Positions 1 through 7,070 of a DNA stretch of 10,000 nucleotides are shown piece by piece. This DNA is from Glandiceps talaboti. Taxonomy: Eukaryota > Hemichordata > Enteropneusta > Spengelidae. Below the pieces are notes generated by a model. The model had not been told where the DNA came from and made no database searches. It saw nothing but the letters and a program-made list of their open reading frames with translations. The stretch is taken from NCBI RefSeq assembly GCF_964340395.1, contig NC_135565.1, positions 10,586,742 to 10,596,741 of the forward strand, given 5' to 3'. The translations under genes and the position numbers were made by a program. Position 1 is the stretch's first letter. Each line of letters begins with the position of its first letter.

Positions 1-4
<4 letters not shown>

Positions 5-84
<80 letters not shown>
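5..84. repeat. (AT)n microsatellite, first block
   Basis: About 40 AT units at the left window edge. Confidence 0.97.
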
Positions 85-89
<5 letters not shown>

Positions 90-101
90 AACTTACATAT
101 A
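83..101. repeat. Inverted repeat, left copy (partner at 822-840)
   Basis: ATTATTGAACTTACATATA is the exact reverse complement of 822-840. The pair could be terminal repeats of a MITE-like element about 758 bases long, or chance in AT-rich DNA. Confidence 0.6.
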
Positions 102-115
102 TAAAAACTATTACG

Positions 116-166
116 CTCTGCCACTGCGGTATAGAGCACTGTCTTAGCAGATTGATACTCACCGAG

Positions 167-246
<80 letters not shown>

Positions 247-322
247 AACTCGGTGAGTATATATATATATATATATAGAGTATCAATCTACTAAGACAGT
301 GCTCTATACCGCAGTGGCAGAG
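116..322. repeat. Large imperfect palindrome around (AT)n
   Basis: The left arm 116-160 (starting CTCTGCCACTGCGG) pairs with 278-322 at 44 of 45 positions. An inner arm, ACTCACCGAGTTAT at 157-170, pairs exactly with 245-258. The right side carries about 20 bases of extra AT between the two parts. The loop is (AT)n, itself self-complementary, so the whole segment could fold as a long hairpin or cruciform. Confidence 0.92.
168..242. repeat. (AT)n microsatellite, loop of the palindrome
   Basis: About 37 AT units between the palindrome arms. Confidence 0.97.

Positions 323-323
<1 letters not shown>

Positions 324-404
<81 letters not shown>
324..404. repeat. (AT)n microsatellite, third block
   Basis: About 40 AT units to the right of the palindrome. 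The Tyr-Ile repeat peptide it would encode is not a gene. Confidence 0.97.
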
Positions 405-412
<8 letters not shown>

Positions 413-1055
413 TGTATCAAAACATTTTTTACTGTCAAGTTGACTCGTTTTGTTACGAATGTCATTATTGGTTGGCCAGTCTCATCGACATGGTGACAAC
501 TTATTTCCGCTATGCACGATATGATTGGTTGAAACTGAGTTAGTTGTTTGAAGTATACTAAAGAAAAAGCTTAGCCCACTCGCTAGTCTATCGTGATTAT
601 TGTCTCACATTGAAATCAAGGCATTATAACGGTCACGTTTATTTCTGACTGTAGCACAAATGTGTATTGATTACTACTATCAACTTACATTTGATTTTAA
701 GTGATAACATCGTACTTTGATAAAGTATTCAACTTTTACTATCAAGACAAGGATATTTTGGTAAATGTAATGTCACTTTCTGCAAGATGTTCCTTACAAC
801 CCCTTGCAAGAAATCCCAAAGTATATGTAAGTTCAATAATATTATTGCGCTTCTTTCCAGGATTTCAAAGTTGAATAAGTTACCAAGGTGATATGTCATC
901 CCCCAACTCATATGTAAGTTTATAGCAGTGATCAATTATACAAGTTTACTACATACAGTCAAAAAGAAAAAAAAATCGTACATTTACTTAAAACCAACTC
1001 TATAACCACGATGTTATACTCTTTGAATATGTGATGCAAAATATGGGTATTTTAC
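405..1055. other. Intron sequence left of the last exon, no gene seen
   Basis: This AT-rich stretch follows the donor at 1055 on the gene's strand. I searched the minus strand for the expected CxCPxPC and TM2 segments and found none. A small open frame at 729-935 has no family resemblance. Confidence 0.7.
822..840. repeat. Inverted repeat, right copy (partner at 83-101)
   Basis: TATATGTAAGTTCAATAAT is the exact 19-base reverse complement of 83-101. A shorter related copy, CATATGTAAGTT, occurs near 908-919. Confidence 0.6.
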
Positions 1056-1161
1056 CTTGTGTTTTGTTTGTGACAAGACAAGCTGGTCCTTCATCGGTGA
1101 AAGTATCAATACAGCCACATTCAGTACGTAGTGTTCGCTGGATGCATTGCTTGAGACAAGT
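1056..1161 (-). CDS. Exon: DEG/ENaC channel, Cys-rich thumb segment
   Basis: A 106-base phase 0-1 exon with acceptor ttggtag and donor gtaaaa. It reads TCLKQCIQRTLRTECGC, then IDTFTDEGPACLVTNKTQ. This matches the family pattern YSxxACLxxCxxxxxxxxCGCxxxxxP, whose cysteines form the ladder of disulfides in the thumb. NKT is a glycosylation sequon. The next exon should bring the CxCPxPC segment, the pre-TM2 region and TM2 with the selectivity filter; no such sequence was found at 1-1055, so it lies past the left edge. Confidence 0.94.
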
Positions 1162-1546
1162 CTACCAATGCAATGACAACAATTTCAATATACAGACCCC
1201 ACAGTTCGAATAATCAATAACCCCCACGTGTCATTTCAAACTGTGGTCTTGATTTGACCAGATTTGTGGTTACAATATTACAAATTAGATAACTATGGAG
1301 TGATCTCACAGACAGGAATTTTGATTAACACAGAGTTCTTTATTCTGTAGACTTGAACTCCTGTGAATAATTCAAGGTGTTAAAACATTTCCTGTGCTAT
1401 TTGGGAGATATTATACGAGTACTGATGTAAATGTTCATAGTTAAAGTAATTCATTCAACAAATTGAGTTTCATGTGAACGCGGTAAAGTTGGTATCATAC
1501 ACACCGATGCACATATATACACAAACGCAATTCAAATAGACATGCG

Positions 1547-1597
<51 letters not shown>

Positions 1598-1648
1598 TCA
1601 CCCCTCCCACACACACCTGTACTATTTTAAAGAATATTTGTGTCATAC
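1162..1648 (-). other. Intron between channel exons 4 and 5
   Basis: A 487-base intron with a gtatga donor and a ttggtag acceptor. It contains the (CA)n tract and nothing else recognisable. Confidence 0.8.
1548..1596. repeat. (CA)n microsatellite
   Basis: About 24 CA units in the intron between channel exons 4 and 5, followed by a short CACACACAC stretch near 1609-1617. Confidence 0.96.
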
Positions 1649-1744
1649 CATTGTGGTATATTCCCAGCCTTCTGATTGGTCAAATTCATCGGGTTTACCA
1701 TGTGTGCAATTACCATATGGCTTTGATAAGCGACTCACTTGACC
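1649..1744 (-). CDS. Exon: DEG/ENaC channel, RLxxPYGNC segment
   Basis: A 96-base phase 0-0 exon of 32 codons, with acceptor ttcgacag and donor gtatga. It reads GQVSRLSKPYGNCTHGKP, then DEFDQSEGWEYTTM. This fits the family pattern RLPxPYGxC...YS/T just before the Cys-rich thumb segment. It was sought because joining exons 2024-2187 and 1056-1161 directly would have skipped this conserved piece; both flanking phases are 0, so the exon fits exactly. It is also the weakest on splice signals, since the acceptor has a poor pyrimidine tract, and skipping it would keep the frame. NCT is a glycosylation sequon. Confidence 0.88.
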
Positions 1745-2023
1745 CTGTCGAATACGGATGAAACGCAAATAATTACTTGAATGCAATTAATCCACGTCTC
1801 ACTCGTATGAAGATTGACGTCTGACCTTTCACCTTTGAACTCGGCCATTGTTTCAGATAAAAACTGTCGGGCTACCATATTGAACCACAATGAACTTCAT
1901 CATCCTCATTAAGGACGTATCTATGCATTCGCCTTGCCCTTGCAACTGCCTGCATATAATTTGTGAGTTGAGCCTGATTACTTTTCAATGTCATTGATCA
2001 GTTTGAATTACAGAAACCCGTAC

Positions 2024-2187
2024 CTCCTTGACGGACACCGTTGTTACTGTTCCCGGTCGGACATTGAAGCCTTCATCCTGAGGAAATGGTTCAACGTTTG
2101 GTCGATTCAACGTCACACGGACACCAGAATCTTGTCCAAATATACTTATGTATTCATTCTGTTCAGTAAACAATGTCAGTTTTAATC
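2024..2187 (-). CDS. Exon: DEG/ENaC channel, palm and beta-ball segment
   Basis: A 164-base phase 1-0 exon with acceptor tttttcag and donor gtacgg. It reads LKLTLFTEQNEYI, then DSGVRVTLNRPNVEPFPQDE and GFNVRPGTVTTVSVKE. These match the family pattern GLSLxLxxEQxEY, GxRVxIHxxxxxPFPxxxG and VxPGxxTxIxIxxxxV. The order in the protein (after FGNCFTFN, before the knuckle and thumb cysteines) is that of the family. Reading past the donor adds a few plausible residues (VRVSVIQTDQ) before a stop, but the next exon joins exactly in phase at the donor, so that readthrough is not used here. Confidence 0.95.
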
Positions 2188-2802
2188 CTGAAAAAGTAAA
2201 AGCAGTAACACGTTGTCTAACCTTTGACCGTTTTGTAAGGGACTTGAAACAAATTACAGGGGGTGAAGGCAGGTGTTTTTCGGACTAGGGTCACCAGTTT
2301 TCATGCAAGTATTTGAGGGCGGGTCATTCTTTTTTTGTGCAGTGATATTGTTGATCATACACATTCCAATGAAACAAGAGGTCGGTCGGTAGTTTTTGTA
2401 CAAAGTCAAAGAAAAGGGTAATCATTTTCACGTACTGTACTTTTGAAAGATACCAACCCTAAGTAAATTTAAGTCCAGCCCTTAATCTATCTATAAATGG
2501 TTGCGCCTCCTGCTACCCCTAGATATAAATCAATAAAGATAAACAAGAACAAAGACAGTACATGTATAATATTAAACGTTTAGGCCCGTAGGTCTCAGGA
2601 TTAAACACAACAAACATTTTGAAAATATGAATTTGATGTTTATGGTTTTTTTTTACTAGAAAAAGTATTTCTATTATTCAGAGGACTTGCTAAGGGATGC
2701 ACGCCGCCTAGAGTCATTGAAACAGAGTGAACGCACAGGTTCTCTTGTGTATATTTTATTTCAAATTTCAAACAAAGGAGTAAAAACTTCAAAACTATAT
2801 AC
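2188..2802 (-). other. Intron between channel exons 2 and 3
   Basis: A 615-base AT-rich intron with a gtatat donor and a tttttcag acceptor. No further exon, repeat array or mobile element is visible. Confidence 0.78.
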
Positions 2803-2909
2803 CATTATTAGCACCAGCACGAGTCGACGACCTGGGTGACGAACCATTTCGGCCATGATTAAAAGTGAAACAATTACCGAACTTCTTATCGGCAAACTTC
2901 AGAAAGTCA
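2803..2909 (-). CDS. Exon: DEG/ENaC channel, YGNCYTFN-type palm segment
   Basis: A 107-base phase 2-1 exon, too short to stand out as an ORF, found by its motif and splice sites (acceptor tctctttcag, donor gtatat). It reads SDFLKFADKKFGNCFTFNHG and then a Ser/Arg/Asn-rich stretch, NGSSPRSSTRAGANN. FGNCFTFN corresponds to the YGNCYTFN motif shared by almost all DEG/ENaC channels. The first base completes Ser (AG plus T) with the previous exon and the last G completes Gly with the next one, giving the expected G-LKLTL join. NGSS is a glycosylation sequon. Confidence 0.94.
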
Positions 2910-2971
2910 CTGAAAGAGACCACAAAATGAAGTGTGTATAATTTTATTGTAATACAAGAAACTCAGAGAGA

Positions 2972-2974
<3 letters not shown>

Positions 2975-3039
<65 letters not shown>

Positions 3040-3110
3040 AGAGACAGAGACAGAGAGACAGACAGTGAGACAGACAGAGACAGACAGACAGACAGACAGA
3101 CGGACAGAGT
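2975..3110. repeat. (GA)n grading into (GACA)n microsatellite
   Basis: A pure GA run at 2975-3037 is followed by an imperfect GACA/GAGACA tract to about 3110. It begins about 65 bases upstream of the acceptor of the exon at 2803-2909, so on the gene's strand it is a long CT tract. Confidence 0.95.
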
Positions 3111-3221
3111 GAGTGACAGATTAACATTTTAAAACGTTTGCATACTACCGGATAGATGCCAGTCACGTCAGACATTTCAACTGCAATAAGTACATATGTT
3201 TGTTCGTTTTATTTTATTTGA

Positions 3222-3352
3222 GTGTTTGTGTTTGTGTTTGTGTTTGTGTTTGTGTTTGTGTTTGTGTTGTGTTGTGTTGTGTTGTGTTGTGTTGTGTTGT
3301 GTTGTGTTGTGTTGTGTTGTGTTGTGTTGTGTTGTGTTGTGTTGTGTTGTGT
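3222..3352. repeat. (TGTTTG)n to (TGTTG)n compound microsatellite
   Basis: About seven hexamer units (to about 3264) change without interruption into about 17 pentamer units that differ by loss of one T. All frames on both strands are open here only because of the repeat, so the predicted Cys/Val-rich and Thr/Gln/His-rich peptides are not genes. Confidence 0.96.
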
Positions 3353-3387
3353 CTATATTTCGTTCCAACTGGAATGCATTCTAAAAT

Positions 3388-3411
3388 CTATATATATATA
3401 TATATATATAT
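3388..3411. repeat. Short (AT)n tract
   Basis: About 11 TA units just before the LINE insertion site. Confidence 0.9.
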
Positions 3412-3450
3412 TATGTTTGGTGCAGTATGTCTTAAGTGTTAATATGTTAT

Positions 3451-3465
3451 AAGGTGTACATGTGT
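3451..3465. repeat. Target-site duplication, left copy
   Basis: AAGGTGTACATGTGT matches 14 of 15 bases of the right copy. The sequence TGTACATG repeats immediately after it, so the exact LINE boundary could move a few bases. Confidence 0.75.
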
Positions 3466-4400
3466 ACATGTGTACATGGTTATCGGTCAGATCAAACAAA
3501 AGTCTAGTTAGAGAATATATTTGGAACAATCATTCTCTTTTAGTTAATGGGCAGTCTATCTTTAACAAAGCCATGTTTGATGCTGGTCTATGGTATGTCA
3601 ACGATCTATATGACACAAACGGCACATTATTACCTTTTGAATGTTGGACACGTAGGGGGGTTCCAAAAAGACTGTTTTTGGTGTGGGCTGGTTTGGTTTC
3701 TTCAACCACCAAATACAAAGAAAAGTATGGTTTCAATAAAGTAACTGCTGAGTCTAAAACTCTTCTAGTTTACGAAGAAAACAAACCCTATAATTTATTA
3801 AATGCCACAAGCAACATTGTTTACAGTATTTTGATATCTAAAGGCAGACAAAAGGAGATCATAAACTTAAGGACTATTTCGGTTTTCGGGGATGCTTTTG
3901 TTAAAGATAGTGCTGCCTTTTTCAAACTCCCTCATTACGTTTCAATGGACGTGAAAAGTAAAGATTTTCAATATAAAATGTTACACAACTATCTGGCAAC
4001 AAACTACTGGCTAGCGAAATGGAAGATAACTCCTGACAATTCTTGTACTTTGTGCCAACAAGGTCCTGAAACGCAGCTTCATCTTCTCCTTAATTGTAAC
4101 CACACCAAATTATTTTGGCATAATTTTGTTGCGTGGTGGCAGAATATTACTTCGGAATCGATTGATTTGAAAGACCACGACATAATACTAGGAAATCCTA
4201 CTTTCAGTAATGTTTTGAATTATTGTATTATTTTAGGTAAACAATTTATTTATGCATGTAGGAAAGACAAGAAAATTCTCCCATTTTACTTATTTTTAAC
4301 AGATGTCAAGAAGAAACATGAAATAGAGAAAACTATTGCATATAAAACAAATACAACAGAGATTTGTAACAAACGTTGGTATATATTATCGAATTTATAA
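3466..4400 (+). pseudogene. LINE ORF2 C-terminal fragment (post-RT region and CCHC zinc finger)
   Basis: The plus frame is open to a TAA at 4398-4400. A Met codon occurs at 3462, but this is inside the host target site and is not the native start. The early part reads EYIWNNHSLLVNGQSIFN and GLWYVNDLYDTNG, matching the region after the reverse transcriptase in Tx1/L1-type LINEs. Further on, CTLC (4044-4055) begins a C-x2-C-x8-H-x4-C motif ending near 4106, followed by LFWHNF, the zf-RVT signature. The reverse-transcriptase and endonuclease domains are absent, so the copy cannot move by itself. No internal stop or frameshift is seen across about 311 codons. Clade assignment rests on general resemblance. 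Confidence 0.87.
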
Positions 4401-4534
4401 TATAATAGCTTTTCGAACGTCATGTATCCCCATCAGTTCTTTTTTTGCTTTATGTACTTTTTCGTTTTTTCTGATCTGTAATTCATTCATTAGAAAAATA
4501 AAAAATACTTTTAATGAAAAGAAAAAAAGAAAAA
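3466..4534 (+). mobile_element. 5'-truncated Tx1/L1-like LINE insertion
   Basis: Boundaries are set by a 15-base target-site duplication: AAGGTGTACATGTGT at 3451-3465 and AAGGTATACATGTGT at 4535-4549, with one mismatch. Inside are the C-terminal part of an ORF2-type protein, a short 3' UTR, an AATAAA at 4497-4502 and an A-rich tail interrupted by G residues (about 4516-4534). Loss of the 5' part, an A-rich tail and a TSD are marks of target-primed reverse transcription. The element lies antisense to the host gene, in the intron between the first two channel exons. The unbroken reading frame and near-identical TSDs suggest a fairly young insertion. Confidence 0.85.
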
Positions 4535-4549
4535 AAGGTATACATGTGT
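4535..4549. repeat. Target-site duplication, right copy
   Basis: AAGGTATACATGTGT follows the A-rich LINE tail directly and pairs with the copy at 3451-3465. Confidence 0.75.
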
Positions 4550-4876
4550 GCGGACACTATAAACTGTTCATACGTTAAACTATCTCTTACATTGCCCAGA
4601 TATTAATATTGTCCAATAAAAGCGAATAATGCACTATCATATATTATATTATATTAAAACACAAAATGTAAATTAATTGTCAATACATGTTTGAAATGTT
4701 AACGGCTATATGTGTGTATGTCTACGTCATAAACTCCCAAACATGATCAACTTATCATTAGTTCATTAGTTTCTAGTTTGTTTTATGGTAGATATTATTT
4801 GAACACGACCCTTCTATATGTATACGTATTTAAGGCACTGGCTTCTATAACTTCAGACGAAAATCTAACCTCTGAC

Positions 4877-5183
4877 CTGTGATCACATCCGCGTTGCTCA
4901 AACGTACAATGTAGAATGAAGTCTTCGGCCTGATGTCCAAGCCTTGACAACTCTTGCTGAGACAACTTGAGAATGCTCTGTAAGTCACTGAAATCAGGTG
5001 TTGAACTGAAGGTCATGAACCCATACCAGTCAGGTGGCACTTCACCTTTGACCCGGTCAAATCCAGGGTCAATATAGTATTTCTTTTCAAAGTCCTCGAC
5101 CATCTTGTCATTAATGTTCAATAAATGTTGGTAATGTTCTTGCCAGTTACTTTGAATATTCGACGCCCTCTTCACTTTTTTAA
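4877..5183 (-). CDS. Exon: DEG/ENaC channel, start of ectodomain (finger region)
   Basis: A 307-base phase 1-2 exon with a ctttcag acceptor and a gtcaga donor. It begins VKKVKRASNIQ, continues through DKMVEDFEKKYYIDPG, and ends with LGHQAEDFILHCTFEQRGC. The last part is the conserved DEG/ENaC segment (GHxxEDFILxCxFxGxxC) found in the finger domain after TM1. In ordinary family members the piece before this exon is TM1 plus an FPAVTICN-like strand; here the upstream exon is a kringle. The basic KKVKRAS start resembles the residues that usually follow TICN, which places the kringle/LDLa insert right after TM1. The open frame runs upstream past the acceptor to a Met at 5256, but that part looks like intron pyrimidine tract. 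Confidence 0.92.
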
Positions 5184-5737
5184 CTGAAAGAAGAGTAAAT
5201 GACAACTGAATTATCAGTATACAGGGGAAATTACGACCCTTTCTTTTTCTTTTCATTTATGATAAATTCGTGTCTTGGTCAGACCTTGGCAGCATCTTAC
5301 AAATTTGCAACCTCTTGACGAAACATAATTACACTAAGAGGCCAGTAATCTGTCATCAAGATCTGAACAAAACATAAAAACAAACACGAACAAAAACGCC
5401 CTCTATGACCGAATCAGAAGAAAAAACACAACGTCGATGATTGTAAGCTGGTGACACAATAATCGCATACTAGTATCTGTACGAAAATTACGTAACCGTT
5501 TATCGCTGAAATTCTGGATCTTAATTAGCTAAAACGATGTTCAGTATTCTTTTAAATTTTACTTATTTCAATTCAATGACAACAAGACTGCTACAAGCAC
5601 TGTTAATATGAAAACATTAATTTACTTTCTTCCATTTGTTTCTTTTTTGACTAACCGATCAACTCATCATTTTAAAGATGTTACGATGAGAAATAAAAGT
5701 ATAATAAAAAGTGATCCTTATTGGATTTAAACCCTAC
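5184..5737 (-). other. Intron between kringle 2 and the channel domain
   Basis: A 554-base intron with a gtaggg donor and a ctttcag acceptor preceded by a good pyrimidine tract. It is AT-rich, and no exon, repeat array or transposon is visible. The spliced join of modules to channel rests on this intron. Confidence 0.72.
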
Positions 5738-5866
5738 CGTCATTGCAGTCGGGGATGTCACAAAAATCAGTGCCAATGAAATCGGCTGAATCATCTACAT
5801 GGTGGCACCATGGTCGTGTCATGGAGGATGATGTACTTGGATTCCGACAATAATTACCATCAAGAC
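5738..5866 (-). CDS. Exon: kringle 2, C-terminal half
   Basis: A 129-base phase 1-1 exon with acceptor ctaccctag and a gtaggg donor. It reads LDGNYCRNPST, then TRPWCHHVDDSADF and GTDFCDIPDCND. It supplies kringle cysteines 3 to 6, and with the previous exon completes a six-cysteine kringle with the canonical final spacing CDIPDC. The last base, G, joins TT of the next exon to make Val, so the kringle leads within about three residues into the channel domain. Reading past the donor reaches a TAA after three codons, so retaining this intron would end the protein after kringle 2. Confidence 0.94.
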
Positions 5867-6537
5867 CTAGGGTAGTAAAAAGTGAATTTAGACTTGCAAC
5901 CGAAGCTGGTTTTCAAAGAAATTCTAGCTTTTCATAGTGGAAATACTGCCACCATCAAATAGCGCGCAGTCGTTGTAATATTATTTCCTATTTTCAATTT
6001 TCGTAGACAAAATACTAATAGAAAATGGGATGGCCGCAAGTGGTCACGAACCACCTCGCGTTTTTAAAGTTGATATTCCTTTAATTTAATTTCGATTTAT
6101 TTTATCCAAATTGAAGAAAGGTTATACTATAATTATGTATTCATATATTCTGGTCCTCATTCATTTTACGGCACATTTCTTGCTCTTTGAGAAATTCCAT
6201 GGACATTTTTTTGGGATGTGTGAAATTATGGCTTGATATTTGTCTGAAAATTCTTAACAGTTATTCGTGCCATGGTGGTTACGGTCAAGGTTAACGTTTA
6301 ACATAAAAGTATTACTCAAACTGCTAGTAAATACAAATCACGAATTATTCACGAATAACGTTTGGTACATCATACAAATTCTTAAAGCTAGTTTAAGGAA
6401 ATAATCGTTCTAGATATTCATGATGTCAAACGCTTAGTAAAAACAAATACAATAAACAGATATCTGCACAACGTTATCATAGTTCCCTCTTCAGCTGTAT
6501 GCATGGAACTTATGAAATAGTTCTTTCCGATTCTTAC
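5867..6537 (-). other. Intron inside kringle 2
   Basis: A 671-base AT-rich intron with a gtaaga donor and a ccctag acceptor. No repeat array, transposon or additional exon is apparent. Confidence 0.75.
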
Positions 6538-6672
6538 CTCTCCCTGGACGTTTGGCTGGTGTATACTTTGACTTTGAAAGTGCCCATGGTACACACGGTA
6601 GACCAGATTGAGTGTGATTCTTCAGTCCCCGGTAATCACCTCCACGGCCACGATAACAGCCGATACCGAAAC
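6538..6672 (-). CDS. Exon: kringle 2, N-terminal half
   Basis: A 135-base phase 1-1 exon with an acceptor ending ttaaag before 6672 and a gtaaga donor after 6538. It reads GIGCYRGRGGDYRGLKNHTQ, then SGLPCVPWALSK, and ends in KRPGR plus a split Gly codon. This is the standard kringle start: the CYxGxGxxYRG motif with cysteine 1, then the CxPW motif with cysteine 2. The second half is on the next exon, so this kringle is interrupted by a phase-1 intron just before its NYCRN motif. Kringle 1 has no intron at the matching position. An NHT glycosylation sequon is present. The acceptor has only a moderate pyrimidine tract, so the start could shift slightly. Confidence 0.92.
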
Positions 6673-6814
6673 CTTTAACATAAATCATCAAAAGTAATCA
6701 AAATTAAAGTTAATCAAGTCAGTATTTAACTAATGAAAAAGTTACGAAACGATATGTTTTGAAACCGTTTACGTCATCTATGACGTTCGTTCACTCTCAT
6801 ATGTCGCCCCAAAA

Positions 6815-6851
6815 CTCAGACCACTAAAAAAGATTTTTTTAGTGGTCTGAG
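6815..6851. repeat. Perfect 17-bp inverted repeat (hairpin)
   Basis: CTCAGACCACTAAAAAA at 6815-6831 and its exact reverse complement at 6835-6851 are separated by three bases. The right arm runs into the 5' edge of the LINE remnant. GCCCCAAAACT at 6806-6816 and GCCCCAAACT at 6851-6860 flank the hairpin as near-direct repeats. Confidence 0.9.
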
Positions 6852-7007
6852 CCCCAAACTATGGAACTCTTTGTCCTTAAGCCTCCAGCCTGGATTGTTT
6901 CAAAACAAAACTGAAGACTTATTTGTTCAACAAAGCATAGTGTGTGCTTTAGCCATTCAGCGCTACTGAACAGAACATTGCTCTGGAAATCGGCGCTATA
7001 GAAAGTT

Positions 7008-7062
<55 letters not shown>

Positions 7063-7070
7063 TGATTGAT
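6841..7070 (+). mobile_element. Decayed CR1/L2-like LINE, 3' end
   Basis: From 6850 one plus frame reads SPKLWNSLSLSLQ. From 6890 a frame shifted by one base reads LDCFKTKLKTYLFNKA and stops at TAG 6938-6940. Together these match the typical C-terminus of CR1/L2/Jockey-group LINE reverse-transcriptase ORFs (PxLWNSLP...SFKxxLKTxLF). A short 3' part follows with GCGCT motifs (near 6959 and 6993), then GATA units at 7008-7061 and GATTGATT to 7070. This group typically ends in short tandem repeats rather than poly(A). The frameshift shows an old, dead copy. It lies antisense inside the intron before kringle 2. The exact LINE clade is not certain. Confidence 0.75.
7008..7070. repeat. (GATA)n then (GATT)n microsatellite
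   Basis: About 13 GATA units followed by two to three GATT units. Their position directly after the LINE 3' part suggests they grew from the element's tail. Confidence 0.95.

Larger units (their letters stand above)
2910..4876 (-). other. Large intron in the channel ectodomain
   Basis: This 1967-base intron, the longest in the window, is inflated by a LINE insertion (3466-4534) and a cluster of microsatellites (2975-3411). Without the LINE and one target-site copy it would be about 880 bases, close to its neighbours. From 4550 to 4876 it is AT-rich with no recognised feature. Confidence 0.78.

Noticed and set aside
116-160. Resemblance of the palindrome arm to a tRNA D-arm and anticodon arm (GGTATAGAGCACTGTCTTAG)
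   Set aside because: No acceptor stem, T-arm or properly sized anticodon loop can be drawn, so it is not a tRNA gene and a tRNA-derived SINE cannot be supported.
299-496. Open frame with a Tyr-Ile repeat
   Set aside because: It is produced by (AT)n; the rest shows no domain.
729-935. Minus-strand frame after a TTGCAAG acceptor, tested as the next channel exon
   Set aside because: It joins in phase, but lacks the CxCPxPC and TM2 features and hits a stop soon. The true next exon is probably outside the window.
1031-1213. Plus-strand ORF opposite the thumb exon
   Set aside because: Antisense shadow of the Cys-rich channel exon on the minus strand.
1988-2185. Plus-strand ORF opposite the palm exon
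   Set aside because: Antisense shadow of the channel exon at 2024-2187.
3177-3452. Several overlapping open frames on both strands rich in Cys/Val or Thr/Gln/His
   Set aside because: A pentamer/hexamer repeat without stop codons leaves all frames open. No sign of a gene.
6815-6851. Hairpin with a T run, considered as an intrinsic terminator
   Set aside because: The surroundings are a eukaryotic intron, where such terminators do not apply.
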